Source: Cupriavidus laharis (GTDB taxonomy: Bacteria > Pseudomonadota > Gammaproteobacteria > Burkholderiales > Burkholderiaceae). From it: a DNA stretch of 64,000 nucleotides. Numbering within the stretch: position 1 is the stretch's first letter; every line of letters starts with the position of its first letter. Both the position numbers and the translations under genes were made by a program. Positions 10,401 to 19,223 of the stretch are shown here, piece after piece. Where the stretch lies: NCBI RefSeq assembly GCF_914271435.1, contig NZ_CAJZAI010000001.1, positions 372,001 to 436,000 on the forward strand, written 5' to 3'. Under the pieces are notes generated by a model. That model did no database searches, had not been told where the DNA came from, and saw only the letters and a list, made by a program, of their open reading frames with translations.

Positions 10401-10650
10401 TGGCTTCGACGTTTTGCTCTGTGAACTTCCGCTTGCCGTTGTGACGACAAACGAAGGAGTCTTTGTCCAGTAGAAACGTCACCTTGCTAGCTTGGGCGTC
10501 CTCCGCATTCTGTAGGAGCTCATAGATGAAATGGGCGTTGTCGGGGTAAAGTTCAGTGAGAAGATTAAGGATGCCCTCCTCAAATTTGTTTTCCCGATTT
10601 GCCTGGACCCAGTTTTCGCGCATTCGCCGCAGCTGTGCAAGGTCGCTCAT
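7432..10650 (-). CDS. Sacsin-type GHKL ATPase with C-terminal Cys/His motif
   Basis: 1072 aa. Residues about 30-130 form a Bergerat-fold ATPase of the sacsin N-terminal type: ELLQNAEDA (N box), HNGKRKFTE, then GKFGVGFKAVFSY (G2 box). The centre has no recognised domain. Around residues 960-1010 CQIC and, about 35 residues later, CPNH suggest a zinc or HNH-like module. The start ATG overlaps the helicase stop as ATGA (10647-10650), so the two genes are translationally coupled. Such ATPases occur in anti-phage islands next to helicases. An ATP-dependent sensor or nuclease role is inference; the exact system name is unknown to me. Confidence 0.75.
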   Translation of the reverse strand: MSDLAQLRRMRENWVQANRENKFEEGILNLLTELYPDNAHFIYELLQNAEDAQASKVTFLLDKDSFVCRHNGKRKFTEQNVEAITSIGKSTKRDDVNQIGKFGVGFKAVFSYTTCPRVYSGDFAFEIRDLVCPVEIAPMPALGDDTVFEFPFDKPGKPANTAFDEVRQGLDELSETTLLFLSNIEQICWEIIGGETAVITRFAPSPLHYEIEYLRNGRERRTLEWLKLSDQVEGLPHHHVSLAFAMEPLEKTSSGSANMDRLSDRYKIVRTNGQVSIYFPAEKETSKLRFHIHAPFASTVARDSIRTRRENEPLMAQLAKLLRRSLHVIRDEGLLTTEYLEVLPLPDDELSVFYKPLLDAVLDEMRAHPLTPTNHKRHAPACRLVQGSSALKELLNQDDLNFMLGTAGDSSVVWAANALRNSRAERLLRALQIRELENEKFANLIAVKASPKLTFTKNPTTGNLEKSLNGQFGVSADSIRATLWGWFDAHDDSWMQQLYCALYEFTSQKYPHLRSWSDVPIVKVSDGRYLSATKTYFPADGVEEDEVFPRVRVSVFSSGKSDSQKAAAKSFLTGIGVQEVGPREDVERILRTRYSRESTFPSFETHLKDMELFLKYWEEEPYKADLFSNFLIFSSEDEKFWCPPVGVYLDEPYLETGLLHIYGSSAIGKDRIIFGLSRRYHEYAKLAKRLVAFAKAVGVVHRLVIQQVTTALHPHSGELRVDWLKRGAQKRDTGRDEDFMIEGLEKWLATPSAGVSKAIWMTMRGADKDVLEARFQANRSQPLRRQPSSLVLKLRELSWVPLKDGTMATPAKTTERTLAQGFPVDNTNGWLTAVGFGDEERRENESYRQKENEVISDGFANLEEYETVTEILRQIPESERKQVLEELRARCSNQRPDEQTFPERPVRNAELRTSRVKQRAEETPEKETTRATRGVQVGYQDVKAQARDYLQEQYTNEFGVMFCQICKKELPFKVENGEYYFEAIEVIEDLPKRFREGYLSLCPNHAAMYRFANGDKDRGRSMVEVAVGREMELTLAGNQQAILFTETHLADLKASLQSLADAGSGIKEPSGP

Positions 10651-13600
10651 TTTGGCCTCCGCACTTCCAGGACACCGAAGATGGCAGGTGTGGCGCGAAT
10701 ATCAGCGTGCTCGGTCGCCTGTTGGAGCTTCACAATTCGTCTGGCGAAATCCGCTTCCGCTCGGTCAAGCTCCGCCCGCTTCATGATGCGAATCTTCTCG
10801 TTGCTGGCTTTTCGCAGTTGGCCTTCAAGTAGTGTCCTACGAGCTTGGTGACTAGCGGTCAGGCTTTGAACCCGAGCGCCCACGAGCTGTCGGTTGGCTT
10901 CAGCGTGCTCCGCAATTGCTTCAAGCCAGCGACGGTGATGAAGCGCATCGAGGTCATCGAAAACCTCCTGCTCTGGCAAGCTGTTTTGGCTCCCCGGCGA
11001 GAGAGTCTTGAGAAGGTCAAACAGGTTCTCTGACACCTTAGCCTCTGTGGCTACCGCGACAAGCTCCTCATCTTGCTTCATTCCCTGCCTGAGCCAGCGG
11101 TAGACAGCGAACGGGTAATCGCCAGGTGGAATTTCCGGGTCCTCAACCATCAAAGCGGTATAGACGGTCTCCGGTTCTTGCAGGAACTGAGCCGCCTGCC
11201 GCAACAAGGGATGTCCCAGGGACAGGAGGACCGCTGACGGGCTTTCAACAGCGCAGCCCTGGTCGAACGTGACAGTGAGGGTCGGAACATTCCCCTTGAG
11301 CCACCGCTCCCAATTGCGGAATGAAATATCATTTGATTTCGGTAACTTCCGGAAGTCTTCGAGTAGGTGATTTCGGCCATCCTGGTTAATGCGCAGGGTC
11401 TTCAAAGCCTTGTCCCCCAACAGGTATTCTTGCTCCTTACCAAGCCGCCGAGTTAGATACGTCGATGCCGCCCTTGCCAATGCTTCAGGTTCGAGCCAGT
11501 AGCTTCGGGCCTGGTTAAGTTTGTCCGCCCAACTCGTAGCCGGTAGATTGAGGCCGAAGAGCTCACCTTGCTTCTCCTCGAGCTGCTGCTCTTCCTGAAT
11601 CTGACGAATCTTGTTGTCGGCGAGCTGCTGCAGGCGCTCTGCCCTTTCATCGTCCGTGAGCTTGAAGCTCTCAGAGATGCTGTGAATCTCCTTTGTTATT
11701 TCGCCAAGGATTTCCTCGCTGCTTCCTATCGCATGCTGGAAAACCCCGATTCGCATGAGGCAACGGTTATAGATGTCCGCATCGATAGTTCCTGGCGTTA
11801 CCAAGTTGAAAATGGCAACCGTCGGGCTTTGCTGACCATAACGGTCGATACGACCGATGCGTTGCTCGATGCGCATGGGATTCCATGGCAGGTCATAATT
11901 GATGAGGCAGTCACAGAACTGGAAGTCCAGGCCTTCGCAGCCGACCTCGGACGACAACAGTATGTCGATGGCCTCCTCCAAGTCCTGGGAAAGGCGGAAT
12001 CGCCGCCGCAGCTCCGCCCGCTCCTCGTCTGGCACACCGCCGTGAACGAGACCATACCGCACGCCCGCCGCATCCAACTTCTTTACAAGGTAGTCAAGCG
12101 TGTGCCGGAAGGTGCTAAAGGCCAGCACCTTGTTATTCGGCAGAGACTGCTTGTCCTTGACTAGTTTGACGAACGCCTCTGCCTTGGGGTCGGGCTCATC
12201 CAGTGTCTTTACGCGCGTAATGAGCGACCGAATATCCTCACTGACCGCGTCCAAGAAGTCGAAGTCAATATTTTGGTCATCGGCATCCGAGAGCTCCAGC
12301 GCTTCTAGCCGGTCAAGCTTCCCGTTGAGCATGTCCTCAAGCAGCGGCGCAAGGCCGTAAAGGCTGCTCGCCGCCTGACGGCTAATGGTCGTCATCATGA
12401 AGCGCACGTTCACGTTTCCGTGGAGCCGGAGTAGGATGCGTTGAATCACATCCAGCAAGTCGTCGTGTAGTTTCTTCTGCCCATCAGTAAACTCGGTGGT
12501 AACGGTTTCTGGTTTTCTGATAGTGAAATCGCCAATATCCCGACGGCGGGTGCGATTGATGAGTGAACTGAACGTGTAGAGGTCTTCCAACGCCTGTATA
12601 GTCTTGATACGGGAAATCCCATCCCCGGCGTCTGCTCCCAACGCATCGTAAATATGCTGGAAGCCCGGATTTATCGATAGGACGTTCCTGCCCCAATCCG
12701 TTTCTGCGACTTCCTGCAGGGAGCCTCGAACCTCATCCGCCCAGCCCTCCTTGCCTCGTCTGCAGACTCTGATGGCTTCATTAATCGGGCGGTTGGGCTC
12801 TGCCATCTGATTGAAGCTCGCCTGGTCAATGATGAGGTCAGGCCGCAGTGTATTGAGGAGTGTGAAGAGGTCCTCTCGGCCAAGCTGCACGGGGGTAGCT
12901 GATAGAAACACCACGGCTTCGGCGTGGTCGCAGAAGTAGCGCACTGCCTGGTGAAGCAAAGTCTCCGTATTTCGGATGTGGTGGGCCTCGTCAACGATGA
13001 CAAGGTCAAATCGTGGCGGTGGGCCAAGTTCCAGTAGCCCAATGTCTCTGGCCCGCCCTCGTCCCTGTCTACCGAACAGGAGGTCCGCGTCAACCAATGA
13101 GAAGGGCAGGATGGCTTTTGAGTGCTGCAAAGGCCACTCTCCGTCCAAATGCGTCTCGTTGATGCAGTGTCGCAGCAGGCGCCCATCCAGGGGGCTGAAG
13201 TGTTCATCGAAACGCTTCATCTCGAGCTCCCATTTTCGTTCGGCGACGAGCGGTTTAGGGCAGATGATGAGTACCGACTTAACGTCGCTTCTGGCCTGGA
13301 GCTCCTTGAGGATGAGGCCAGCTTCGATTGTCTTGCCAACGCCGACCTCATCGGCCACAAGTAGCCGCGGCTGGTCAGCGCGAATGAGCTTGAATACCGG
13401 TCGATACTGGTACGGTACAAACTCGATGCGGCCAGAGTTAAAGGAGTACAGGGCTGAGGCCGAGGGCGAGGCGAGTTGAATCGCGGTCAGCAGCGCGCTG
13501 AGTTCGGTTTTCTCGAGGACCTTCCTTTCTGGACTGCTTTCCTCAAAAGCTTTCAGTTGACTCTCGTAGTAAACGTTACGCACCCCGTTTTCAAAGACAC

Positions 13601-14189
13601 GATAGCGCGTCTCCCCAGCAGCTGAGCTCAAGACCTCAAGAATTGGGAAGATTGCTGCTGCATTGGACCTCAGGCGAACGAGCTGTCCAGCGGCAAATTT
13701 CGGCGTTGCGTCAGCTGCTGGCGACGGCTTGCTTGAAGTTGGTTGCTGCGGAGAGGGGGCAATTCGGACTAGCGCCAGTTGCTTGTAACGCTCTACGGCG
13801 CTGAACACTTCGTCGGAGGCTCCAATTACTTGTAGCACACGACTGAGCGTGTCCGCATCGCGAAATGCATCCTGCGGAGGAAGACCGCCGCTAGGTGTAT
13901 GGGCCCACCGATTGCGCACGGCTTGGAGTTCTTTAAGCCAGGTTCGCGCCTCCTTCGGCAGGTGTATGTACGCTGCCAATTCATGCCAGTTCTGGTCAAG
14001 GACACGAAGGAGCGCGGCTAAGTCCAAACCTTGGAGATTTGTGATTCGTTGAGCTTGGACGGAACGTTGTTGCTGAAACGTTAGGCGCTGTACGACGTTT
14101 TCATCCCACCAGGCAGGGCCGAGGTTTGGGAGATGTTTCTGAAGCCAAGCGCAGAACTCTGAGGCCGAATTATTGAGAATTTCAATCAT
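10647..14189 (-). CDS. HEPN (Swt1-like) SNF2/RapA-type helicase
   Basis: About 1180 aa from ATG 14189; a GTG at 14225 in the same frame would add 12 residues but has no ribosome site. The first ~140 residues look like a HEPN domain with the RNase motif R-x4-H (RNRWAH). A helicase core follows: DEVGVGKTIEAGL (motif I), DEAHHIRN (II), LSATP (III), then GCEGLDFQF and QRIGRIDRYGQ (V and VI), as in RapA-like SNF2 proteins. The C-terminus is charged and helical. It is first in a two-gene minus-strand operon with the GHKL ATPase. A nucleic-acid translocase with a toxic RNase arm is a reasonable inference; other reports of this fusion are not known to me. Confidence 0.78.
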   Translation of the reverse strand: MIEILNNSASEFCAWLQKHLPNLGPAWWDENVVQRLTFQQQRSVQAQRITNLQGLDLAALLRVLDQNWHELAAYIHLPKEARTWLKELQAVRNRWAHTPSGGLPPQDAFRDADTLSRVLQVIGASDEVFSAVERYKQLALVRIAPSPQQPTSSKPSPAADATPKFAAGQLVRLRSNAAAIFPILEVLSSAAGETRYRVFENGVRNVYYESQLKAFEESSPERKVLEKTELSALLTAIQLASPSASALYSFNSGRIEFVPYQYRPVFKLIRADQPRLLVADEVGVGKTIEAGLILKELQARSDVKSVLIICPKPLVAERKWELEMKRFDEHFSPLDGRLLRHCINETHLDGEWPLQHSKAILPFSLVDADLLFGRQGRGRARDIGLLELGPPPRFDLVIVDEAHHIRNTETLLHQAVRYFCDHAEAVVFLSATPVQLGREDLFTLLNTLRPDLIIDQASFNQMAEPNRPINEAIRVCRRGKEGWADEVRGSLQEVAETDWGRNVLSINPGFQHIYDALGADAGDGISRIKTIQALEDLYTFSSLINRTRRRDIGDFTIRKPETVTTEFTDGQKKLHDDLLDVIQRILLRLHGNVNVRFMMTTISRQAASSLYGLAPLLEDMLNGKLDRLEALELSDADDQNIDFDFLDAVSEDIRSLITRVKTLDEPDPKAEAFVKLVKDKQSLPNNKVLAFSTFRHTLDYLVKKLDAAGVRYGLVHGGVPDEERAELRRRFRLSQDLEEAIDILLSSEVGCEGLDFQFCDCLINYDLPWNPMRIEQRIGRIDRYGQQSPTVAIFNLVTPGTIDADIYNRCLMRIGVFQHAIGSSEEILGEITKEIHSISESFKLTDDERAERLQQLADNKIRQIQEEQQLEEKQGELFGLNLPATSWADKLNQARSYWLEPEALARAASTYLTRRLGKEQEYLLGDKALKTLRINQDGRNHLLEDFRKLPKSNDISFRNWERWLKGNVPTLTVTFDQGCAVESPSAVLLSLGHPLLRQAAQFLQEPETVYTALMVEDPEIPPGDYPFAVYRWLRQGMKQDEELVAVATEAKVSENLFDLLKTLSPGSQNSLPEQEVFDDLDALHHRRWLEAIAEHAEANRQLVGARVQSLTASHQARRTLLEGQLRKASNEKIRIMKRAELDRAEADFARRIVKLQQATEHADIRATPAIFGVLEVRRPK

Positions 14190-14568
14190 TTTCAGTCTTT
14201 CGCTCCGTCCTAAGTAGGCATCCACCGAAATGATGTGAATGATTATCCGGGGTATCCGTTGGACTGTCGAGGTCCCAGTTTAGCCATTCGAACACGGGAG
14301 GCAGGCCCCTTCCGGGGCCGCCGTTCATTACTCCTCTCATATCTGGTCCGTCACGGCAGCGGTAGTGGGTGCCGACGGCCACAACGAGAAAATGTCATTC
14401 TTCTTTGTGTTGTTCAACAATGCGGTAGTTCTACACAACGGTCCAGGGGCAAATCTGCGGGATATGCAGCGAGCCACCGTTCATTTGCTGTTGCAGCGTC
14501 TTTGTCGCGTCGATTAATGCCGGCAGCAAAGCCACCATTCCCTCTCGCCTCCACTTGTTCCTCGCAAG

Positions 14569-14790
14569 AGCGCTGTTCAATGTCTCGCGCCACTGCGTCG
14601 TTGCCTTCAGCTTACGGTGCGGTCAATCTTCGCGTAAGGTCTCCACATAATTTGTAGCAGGGCTACAGAATCCTTGCCGCTACGCGTTGATGTCGCGAAG
14701 CGGGGCGGAGGTATAAGCGACGACGACAGTTCGTAGCCCTGCACGACACCTCCCACTATTCCGTGTGCGCTCACTGACAGCCAGAGGTCA
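14569..14790 (+). repeat. Interspersed repeat R2, copy 2
   Basis: Contains the tract seen after brxL (CTGTTCAATGTCTCGCGCC), then GGCTACAGAATCCTTGCCGC and the GATGTCGCGAAGCGGGGC block. It ends with the shared core ACACCTC-CAC-AT-TCCGTGTG at 14745-14768, followed by CTCACTGACAG. Confidence 0.7.
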
Positions 14791-14819
14791 TGCAGAGAAG
14801 CAACCGAAAGTGAAGGTTT

Positions 14820-15301
14820 GACGCCGCCGGCAATCAGGGACGAACTGCCGCTCGACGGCAGCGCACATGTCCGCGTAAGTCAGCGGTGCCAGCAAGCCCT
14901 GCAACACGCACCAAAGCGCGCCGCCCAGCTTCCAATGAGGCAGCGCCATCGGTCATCGCTCTAGGCGAGCCGGTCATGCCTGGTCTGGCGCCTTGCCAGC
15001 GCTAGACCAGTTTTTCCGGCATGGCATTCGAAGGTGCCTCGCCGGCGCAGCTCCACATCCCCGCAGGGGAGGGCAATCCCGCACACTCCCAGGCTCGTCG
15101 CGAAACCGCCAGCCACAAACCCATGTGGCGCTGCGCCAGCAGATTGACATGCTCCCGCGAAGGGCCCGAACCGGGATAGCCGGGTCGTTGCCTGCGAAGC
15201 GCTTCTCCTTTCCGTCCGGGCGATGGAAGACTGCCATGGCGACCAAACTGGACATCGACCAGGATGGGCGGGATGCGCTGCTGAAGGCGATGGCGGATTG
15301 A
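14820..15301 (+). repeat. Large repeat R1, copy A, ending in a brxL tail
   Basis: From GACGCCGCCGGCAA to the copied brxL stop. Very similar sequence lies at 19224-19723, with a diverged third copy at 24110-24540. Landmarks shared by copies A and B include CGGTCATCGCTCTAGGCGAG, CCGGCATGGCATTCGAAGG and AATCCCGCACACTCC. No coding function is apparent. Confidence 0.75.
15236..15301 (+). repeat. Copy of the brxL 3' end (in-frame 6-bp deletion)
   Basis: Reads as MATKLDIDQDGRDALLKAMAD plus stop, like the BrxL C-terminus except that 6 bp (GTTCTA) are missing and one base differs early. It sits at the end of R1 copy A with no upstream brxL sequence. Confidence 0.85.
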
Positions 15302-15309
15302 CGACGACT

Positions 15310-15450
15310 TGAGATAATGTATCCGTATAGTTTGCGGCAGGGGTGCAGAATCCTTGCCGCTACGCGTCGATGTCGCGAAGCGGGGCGGTGGTGTATGCGG
15401 CGAGAGTTGCACCACACCTCTCACCGTTCTGTGCGAAGGTGCTCACTGAC
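15310..15450 (+). repeat. Interspersed repeat R2, copy 3
   Basis: Directly follows the brxL tail. It has ATGTATCCGTATAGTTTGCG, TGCAGAATCCTTGCCGCTAC, the GATGTCGCGAAGCGGGGC block and the core CCACACCTCTCACCGTTCTG at 15412-15434. The same order occurs at 19735-19885. Confidence 0.7.
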
Positions 15451-15817
15451 AGGACAAAGGCCAGGAAGTGAGGCAGCCGGAAATGAAAGTCCGCCGCTGC
15501 TGCGGATGAACGGTTGAGACTCAGGTAGCCCGCTAGCGCCGCCCCAGTTTCCAGGAGCGATAGCTTTTGACGCTGACGCAAAGGAGTTCGCGCAGCGCCG
15601 ACAACGGAAAAATGCCGGCACTGCTCGTCATTCCAAGGGCATTTCACATTGAGTTTTTTTGCGAAGAACGCCGTCACCCCTTTTTTTGCGAATTCCAACT
15701 CCATTTGCAGGTGCCGAGCCCACGGCAGGGTACCAGTGGATTAGGCCATTAGGTGGATTCGCTGCACGCTGCGGCTCGGCTACCTTGTAGTCTCATAGTT
15801 CATCCTGCGGGGAAATT

Positions 15818-16123
15818 ATGTGGCGTCAGAAGCGCATTCCAAATGGCCGTCCCATGGATGGCACAGACGTGGTTGCGGTTGATGTGATTGCCCTGCTTTC
15901 CGGTGTTAATTTTGGAAGTGTAATAAAAATAATTGCTGCAATCGAAGCGATGTGCATTCATTTGAATAAGCAGCCGGAAGAAGTGGTCAGATTCAAGAAT
16001 GCGTCAATGGAACCTGTGGAGTTCGACGGCCATCATGAAGCGCGTATTGCCGCGACTGACGACATGATTCATGAGATTGTGAGAAATCCCCGTATTTCAC
16101 TGCGAAGAGAGCGTCCGCTGTAA
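15818..16123 (+). CDS. Small hypothetical protein, tandem paralogue 1
   Basis: 101 aa starting MWRQKRIPNGRPMDGTD. The ATG at 15818 follows a GGGGAA ribosome site. It is clearly paralogous to the next gene: both share KRIP-GRPM-G-D, DVIALLSGVN-GSV-K and a later EFDG or VFDG stretch followed by an ATD motif. No known domain is recognised; the shape (mixed alpha/beta, no membrane segment) suggests a small soluble or regulatory protein. It lies between repeat blocks. The C-terminus is shorter than in its paralogue. Confidence 0.65.
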   Translation: MWRQKRIPNGRPMDGTDVVAVDVIALLSGVNFGSVIKIIAAIEAMCIHLNKQPEEVVRFKNASMEPVEFDGHHEARIAATDDMIHEIVRNPRISLRRERPL

Positions 16124-16261
16124 GAGTCGTGGCGTGTCGTGTAAAGAAGGGGTAAAAGGGTATTAACCATCCAACACCTGAATCGCACTGCGATTCTTTA
16201 TGAAATGCTGGGTTTCTTTCAAGGGTTGGGAAATCTAATTTCACGGAGATGGGAGACTGCC

Positions 16262-16615
16262 ATGTTCAAGCGAAAACGCATCCCGCAGGGGCGCCCCATG
16301 CCGGGCTCTGACGCAACCGCAGCAGACGTTATCGCCTTGCTGTCGGGGGTCAACTATGGCTCGGTGGTTAAGGTTCTTGCTGCCGTCGAGGCGATTCGCA
16401 CTGGTACGGGAACGCCGCTTGAGGATATTGTGACCTTCATGAACATCCCGACTGAAGCCGTCGTGTTTGACGGAACGAACGATGCGCGCATCATTGCTAC
16501 TGACCGGCTCGTGCATGACCTCGTGAACAACCCTGCGCTTGATTTTCTTGAATACGCGCTGCGCCATAAGTACCGTCACGGTGTCTCGAAAAAGGCTTCA
16601 TCTGGCCTTGCGTAG
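16262..16615 (+). CDS. Small hypothetical protein, tandem paralogue 2
   Basis: 117 aa starting MFKRKRIPQGRPMPGSD. I chose ATG 16262 because GGAGATGGGAGA lies just upstream and because the homology to the 15818 gene begins exactly there; the frame is open further upstream. It shares DVIALLSGVNYGSVVKVLAAVE with the paralogue and has a longer, basic C-terminus (ALRHKYRHGVSKK). Unknown function. A tandem duplication of an island gene followed by divergence is the simplest reading. Confidence 0.68.
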   Translation: MFKRKRIPQGRPMPGSDATAADVIALLSGVNYGSVVKVLAAVEAIRTGTGTPLEDIVTFMNIPTEAVVFDGTNDARIIATDRLVHDLVNNPALDFLEYALRHKYRHGVSKKASSGLA

Positions 16616-16946
16616 TCCCAACTGGTCGCATAGGGTTAAGAAATCAGCGGGAGGGCGCCGATACCCAACCTAAAATTGAATTTCTAAAATACGTATTGCG
16701 ACAAGAATCACGGTTCCCAACCGACCCATTGCTTCAGCAGAAAGTTCGGGGCCTTATCGGCAGACACTGCGGGGATAAAAGTAATAGGGATTCGGAAAGC
16801 CTAACCCTGCCACTGGAGGTGCGGCTGCTATACTCGGATATGAGTGAAATAGAGTTACCGCCTATCTCTGATAGCCTGCTCCCGATGCCACCACGTAAAA
16901 ATGTTCGTTAGGAGCTTTTTCTCGGAGTCGAGAATTTTGAATTTGC
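16616..16946. other. Short intergenic stretch, nothing recognised
   Basis: No supportable gene. Short frames here lack ribosome sites. Confidence 0.5.
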
Positions 16947-16947
16947 G

Positions 16948-16973
16948 GAACATATATAAAATGTTCTAGGAGG
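16948..16973 (+). promoter_or_regulatory. Operator-like inverted repeat and strong ribosome site
   Basis: GAACAT-N7-ATGTTC (16948-16966) surrounds a TATATAAA tract and is followed at once by AGGAGG (16968-16973), 3 bp from ATG 16977. It looks like a repressor site over a promoter -10 element, but the factor is unknown. Confidence 0.45.
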
Positions 16974-16976
16974 CAT

Positions 16977-17603
16977 ATGTCACTGCCAAACGGTGTCTTA
17001 CCGACAGGTGAGATTCAGTCCATCTGCCCATCCGCAGGATGGTTGGGCAATCGAGGTGCACTCCACGACGCAAATGGCATTATCGTTCGGCCGTGGCAGC
17101 GGAAGGCTTGGGTAACGTGCCTACTGTCCTATAAGGGGCGCAACCGTAAGCCCCTGATGCAGCCAGGCCGTTATACGGAGCTCTTCTTCTTGGATGAGGC
17201 AACTGCACTCGCTGCTGGACATCGGCCCTGTGGTGAGTGCCGAAGGGACGATTACAACAATTTCAAGCGCGCCTGGGTGCTTGGCAACAAGCGGCCGAAC
17301 AATACGACCATTGCCGATATTGATTTCGCGATGCACGCAGAGCGGACGAGGGCCGAAGAAGACCATACGCGCATGCGGGAAGTCCGGACCCTGCCATCTG
17401 GGGTGTTGGTGTTATGGGGAGGGACGCCTCACCTGTGGAGCGGAAGCTTCCTTCTCAAGTGGACGCCGGCGGGCTACGCAGCAGCCGATGCGGGTTGGCT
17501 CATGACGTCAGACGTCAGACTGATTACGCCGCCGTCGGTAGTGCAGGCTCTTGGGGCAGGTTATGTGGCGCGCGTACACGAATCGGCCAGTTTGCCAGGG
17601 TGA
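16977..17603 (+). CDS. Hypothetical protein with GHRPCGECRR (Ada-like metal-site) motif
   Basis: 208 aa. A central TALAAGHRPCGECRRDDY segment (about residues 74-91) is reminiscent of the metal-binding motif of Ada-type and related DNA-repair or nuclease proteins; CP near residue 18 and WGGTPHLWSG (about 142-151) are further landmarks. No catalytic domain is recognised. The start has a consensus ribosome site (AGGAGG) and an operator-like inverted repeat upstream, so it is probably regulated and expressed. The 17724 gene follows after 120 bp on the same strand. Confidence 0.65.
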   Translation: MSLPNGVLPTGEIQSICPSAGWLGNRGALHDANGIIVRPWQRKAWVTCLLSYKGRNRKPLMQPGRYTELFFLDEATALAAGHRPCGECRRDDYNNFKRAWVLGNKRPNNTTIADIDFAMHAERTRAEEDHTRMREVRTLPSGVLVLWGGTPHLWSGSFLLKWTPAGYAAADAGWLMTSDVRLITPPSVVQALGAGYVARVHESASLPG

Positions 17604-17723
17604 GTGCCCAACTTACCTTGCAGAACTGGCGGCGCATGCTGCAAGCATGTTGCTCTAATGCTCGCCCAGAACCTGGGGTTCGCTATTGGGTGATAGCGGT
17701 AAATTCCGTAAAACGGTCAACCA

Positions 17724-18398
17724 ATGAAGAGAATCTATATCCCGGCCAATGGTGCCGATGACTGGGCTCAATTTCTTGCCGAACCCGTAAAGCATTGGCG
17801 AACTGGGTATTCGGCTCGAAGTCTTGCCCACTGCTGGCAAGAGGCCGAAGGGTTTCCGCCAGAGGTTTCCGAGGTCTTGAACACTAGCGAAGCTCTCCGC
17901 GGAACGTCAATGTTGCTTGGCATCCCCGAGCATCAAGTCGCCCTTCCTGGAGGCAGTACCAAGTCGCAGAACGACGTCTGGGTGTTAGGCAAGCGGGATG
18001 GCGAACTGGTTTCTATCGCAGTAGAGGGAAAAGTAGCCGAACCGTTTGACCGCACGGTGGCGGAGTGGCTGGAGCGGGAAACGCCTGGAAAACATGTCCG
18101 GCTTCAATTTCTCGGCAAGACACTCGGCTTGAGTGAAATGCCGTCGACAATACGGTATCAACTGCTGCACAGGACTGCTTCGGCCATTCTCGAGGCGGAG
18201 CGCTTTAATGCCGCCCACGCACTCATGCTCGTACACTCATTTAGTCAAACGCATGACTGGTTTGAAGACTACCAAGCGTTCGCTGCGTTATTTGGCATCG
18301 AAGCCGAGTTGAATCGCGTGCATCGCGCGAAGAGGGTTGGTAAGGTCACGCTGCACCTGGGCTGGGTCTGTGGTTCTGCTGAGTACCTCGGACGCTAG
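17724..18398 (+). CDS. Hypothetical protein, possible PD-(D/E)xK nuclease-like fold
   Basis: 224 aa starting MKRIYIPANGADDW. The stretch QNDVWVLGKRDGELVSIAVEGKV (split here as QNDVWVLG and IAVEGKV, about residues 82-104) has the D-x(n)-E-x-K spacing of PD-(D/E)xK nucleases, and the later Q and H residues would fit the fold. I recall uncharacterised families of this kind in defence islands but cannot name it securely. The ribosome site is weak. It is followed by a 1.9-kb repeat region, so it is probably the end of its unit. Confidence 0.6.
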   Translation: MKRIYIPANGADDWAQFLAEPVKHWRTGYSARSLAHCWQEAEGFPPEVSEVLNTSEALRGTSMLLGIPEHQVALPGGSTKSQNDVWVLGKRDGELVSIAVEGKVAEPFDRTVAEWLERETPGKHVRLQFLGKTLGLSEMPSTIRYQLLHRTASAILEAERFNAAHALMLVHSFSQTHDWFEDYQAFAALFGIEAELNRVHRAKRVGKVTLHLGWVCGSAEYLGR

Positions 18399-18526
18399 CT
18401 ATGAAGGGTAGGCCCTTACCATAACCGGTCCCACCTGTCCCTGTTTGTGTGATTGACTGCAGGAGCGAGTCTTCCTGCAGGATAGCACCCGCTTTCCTAC
18501 CTGCCTTTACTTGCTCCTCGTAAGGG

Positions 18527-18790
18527 CGCTGCTGTTCGATGTCGCCATTGCGGCGTTGCCTTCAGCTTGCAGTTCATGGCAAGCTTGCTGTAGGGTATCC
18601 GCATAGTTTGCAGCAGGGCTACAGAGTCATTGTCGCTACGCGTGGATGTTGCGAAGCGGGGCAGTGGTGTAAGCGACGATAGCGGTTCGTAGCCTGCACA
18701 ACACCTCGCACAATTCCGTGTGAAGGGCGCTCACTGACAGGCCAACGGCCGGGATGCGAGGCAACTGAAAGTCTGCCGTGGGCGCGGGCC
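18527..18790 (+). repeat. Interspersed repeat R2, copy 4
   Basis: Begins GCGCTGCTGTTCGATGTCGC and includes GCAGCAGGGCTACAGAGTCA and GATGTTGCGAAGCGGGGC. The core AACACCTCGCACAATTCCGT is at 18698-18722, followed by GCTCACTGACAGGCCAACGG. Confidence 0.68.
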
Positions 18791-19223
18791 GCCGGTCTGT
18801 CAACGTATGCTCAGTGCCATCTGAGTGAGTAGACAGCCACACGTCCGTGCTTCCCTCCAGGATGGCAGCGAAGCCGGGATTGCCGAGACCTTCTTGCCGG
18901 TGCAGCGATGGACTCTAGGAGGCCCGCCTACGCGGGCCCAGACGCCATTGCGAAAACCTTGAGAGGGGCACCGCTTCGCGTCTCGCAATACTCTCGCGTA
19001 GCCGCCTCCCGCTGGAGCATGGCGGCTGCTGAAACATCGCCTTCGGCTTGCCGAGCATGTACCACAATTCCAAACCAGCATCCCACCAAGCTTCCGCGCC
19101 AGCATACCGCGGTGCCGGCCTATCCTGGCCATTGCGCTCCGGCGAAGCGTCTTCGGTCTGCATTGCAAGCATGCACAATGGAAGCTTCGACGTGTTCAGT
19201 ACCAGCCGTCCGTGTGGTCGGCT

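Larger units (their letters stand above)
14226..15817. other. 1.6-kb non-coding stretch made of repeats
   Basis: No convincing gene on either strand: all ORFs are short and Arg/Ser-rich, as GC-rich shadows are. It holds an R2 copy (14569-14790), the large repeat R1 copy A with a brxL tail (14820-15301), and another R2-like copy (15310-15450). The last ~350 bp show nothing recognisable. Confidence 0.7.

Noticed and set aside
18479..18620. Integron attC sites as explanation for the interspersed repeats
   Set aside because: No GTTRRRY core sites or integron integrase are visible, and the repeats include long tracts unrelated to attC structure.
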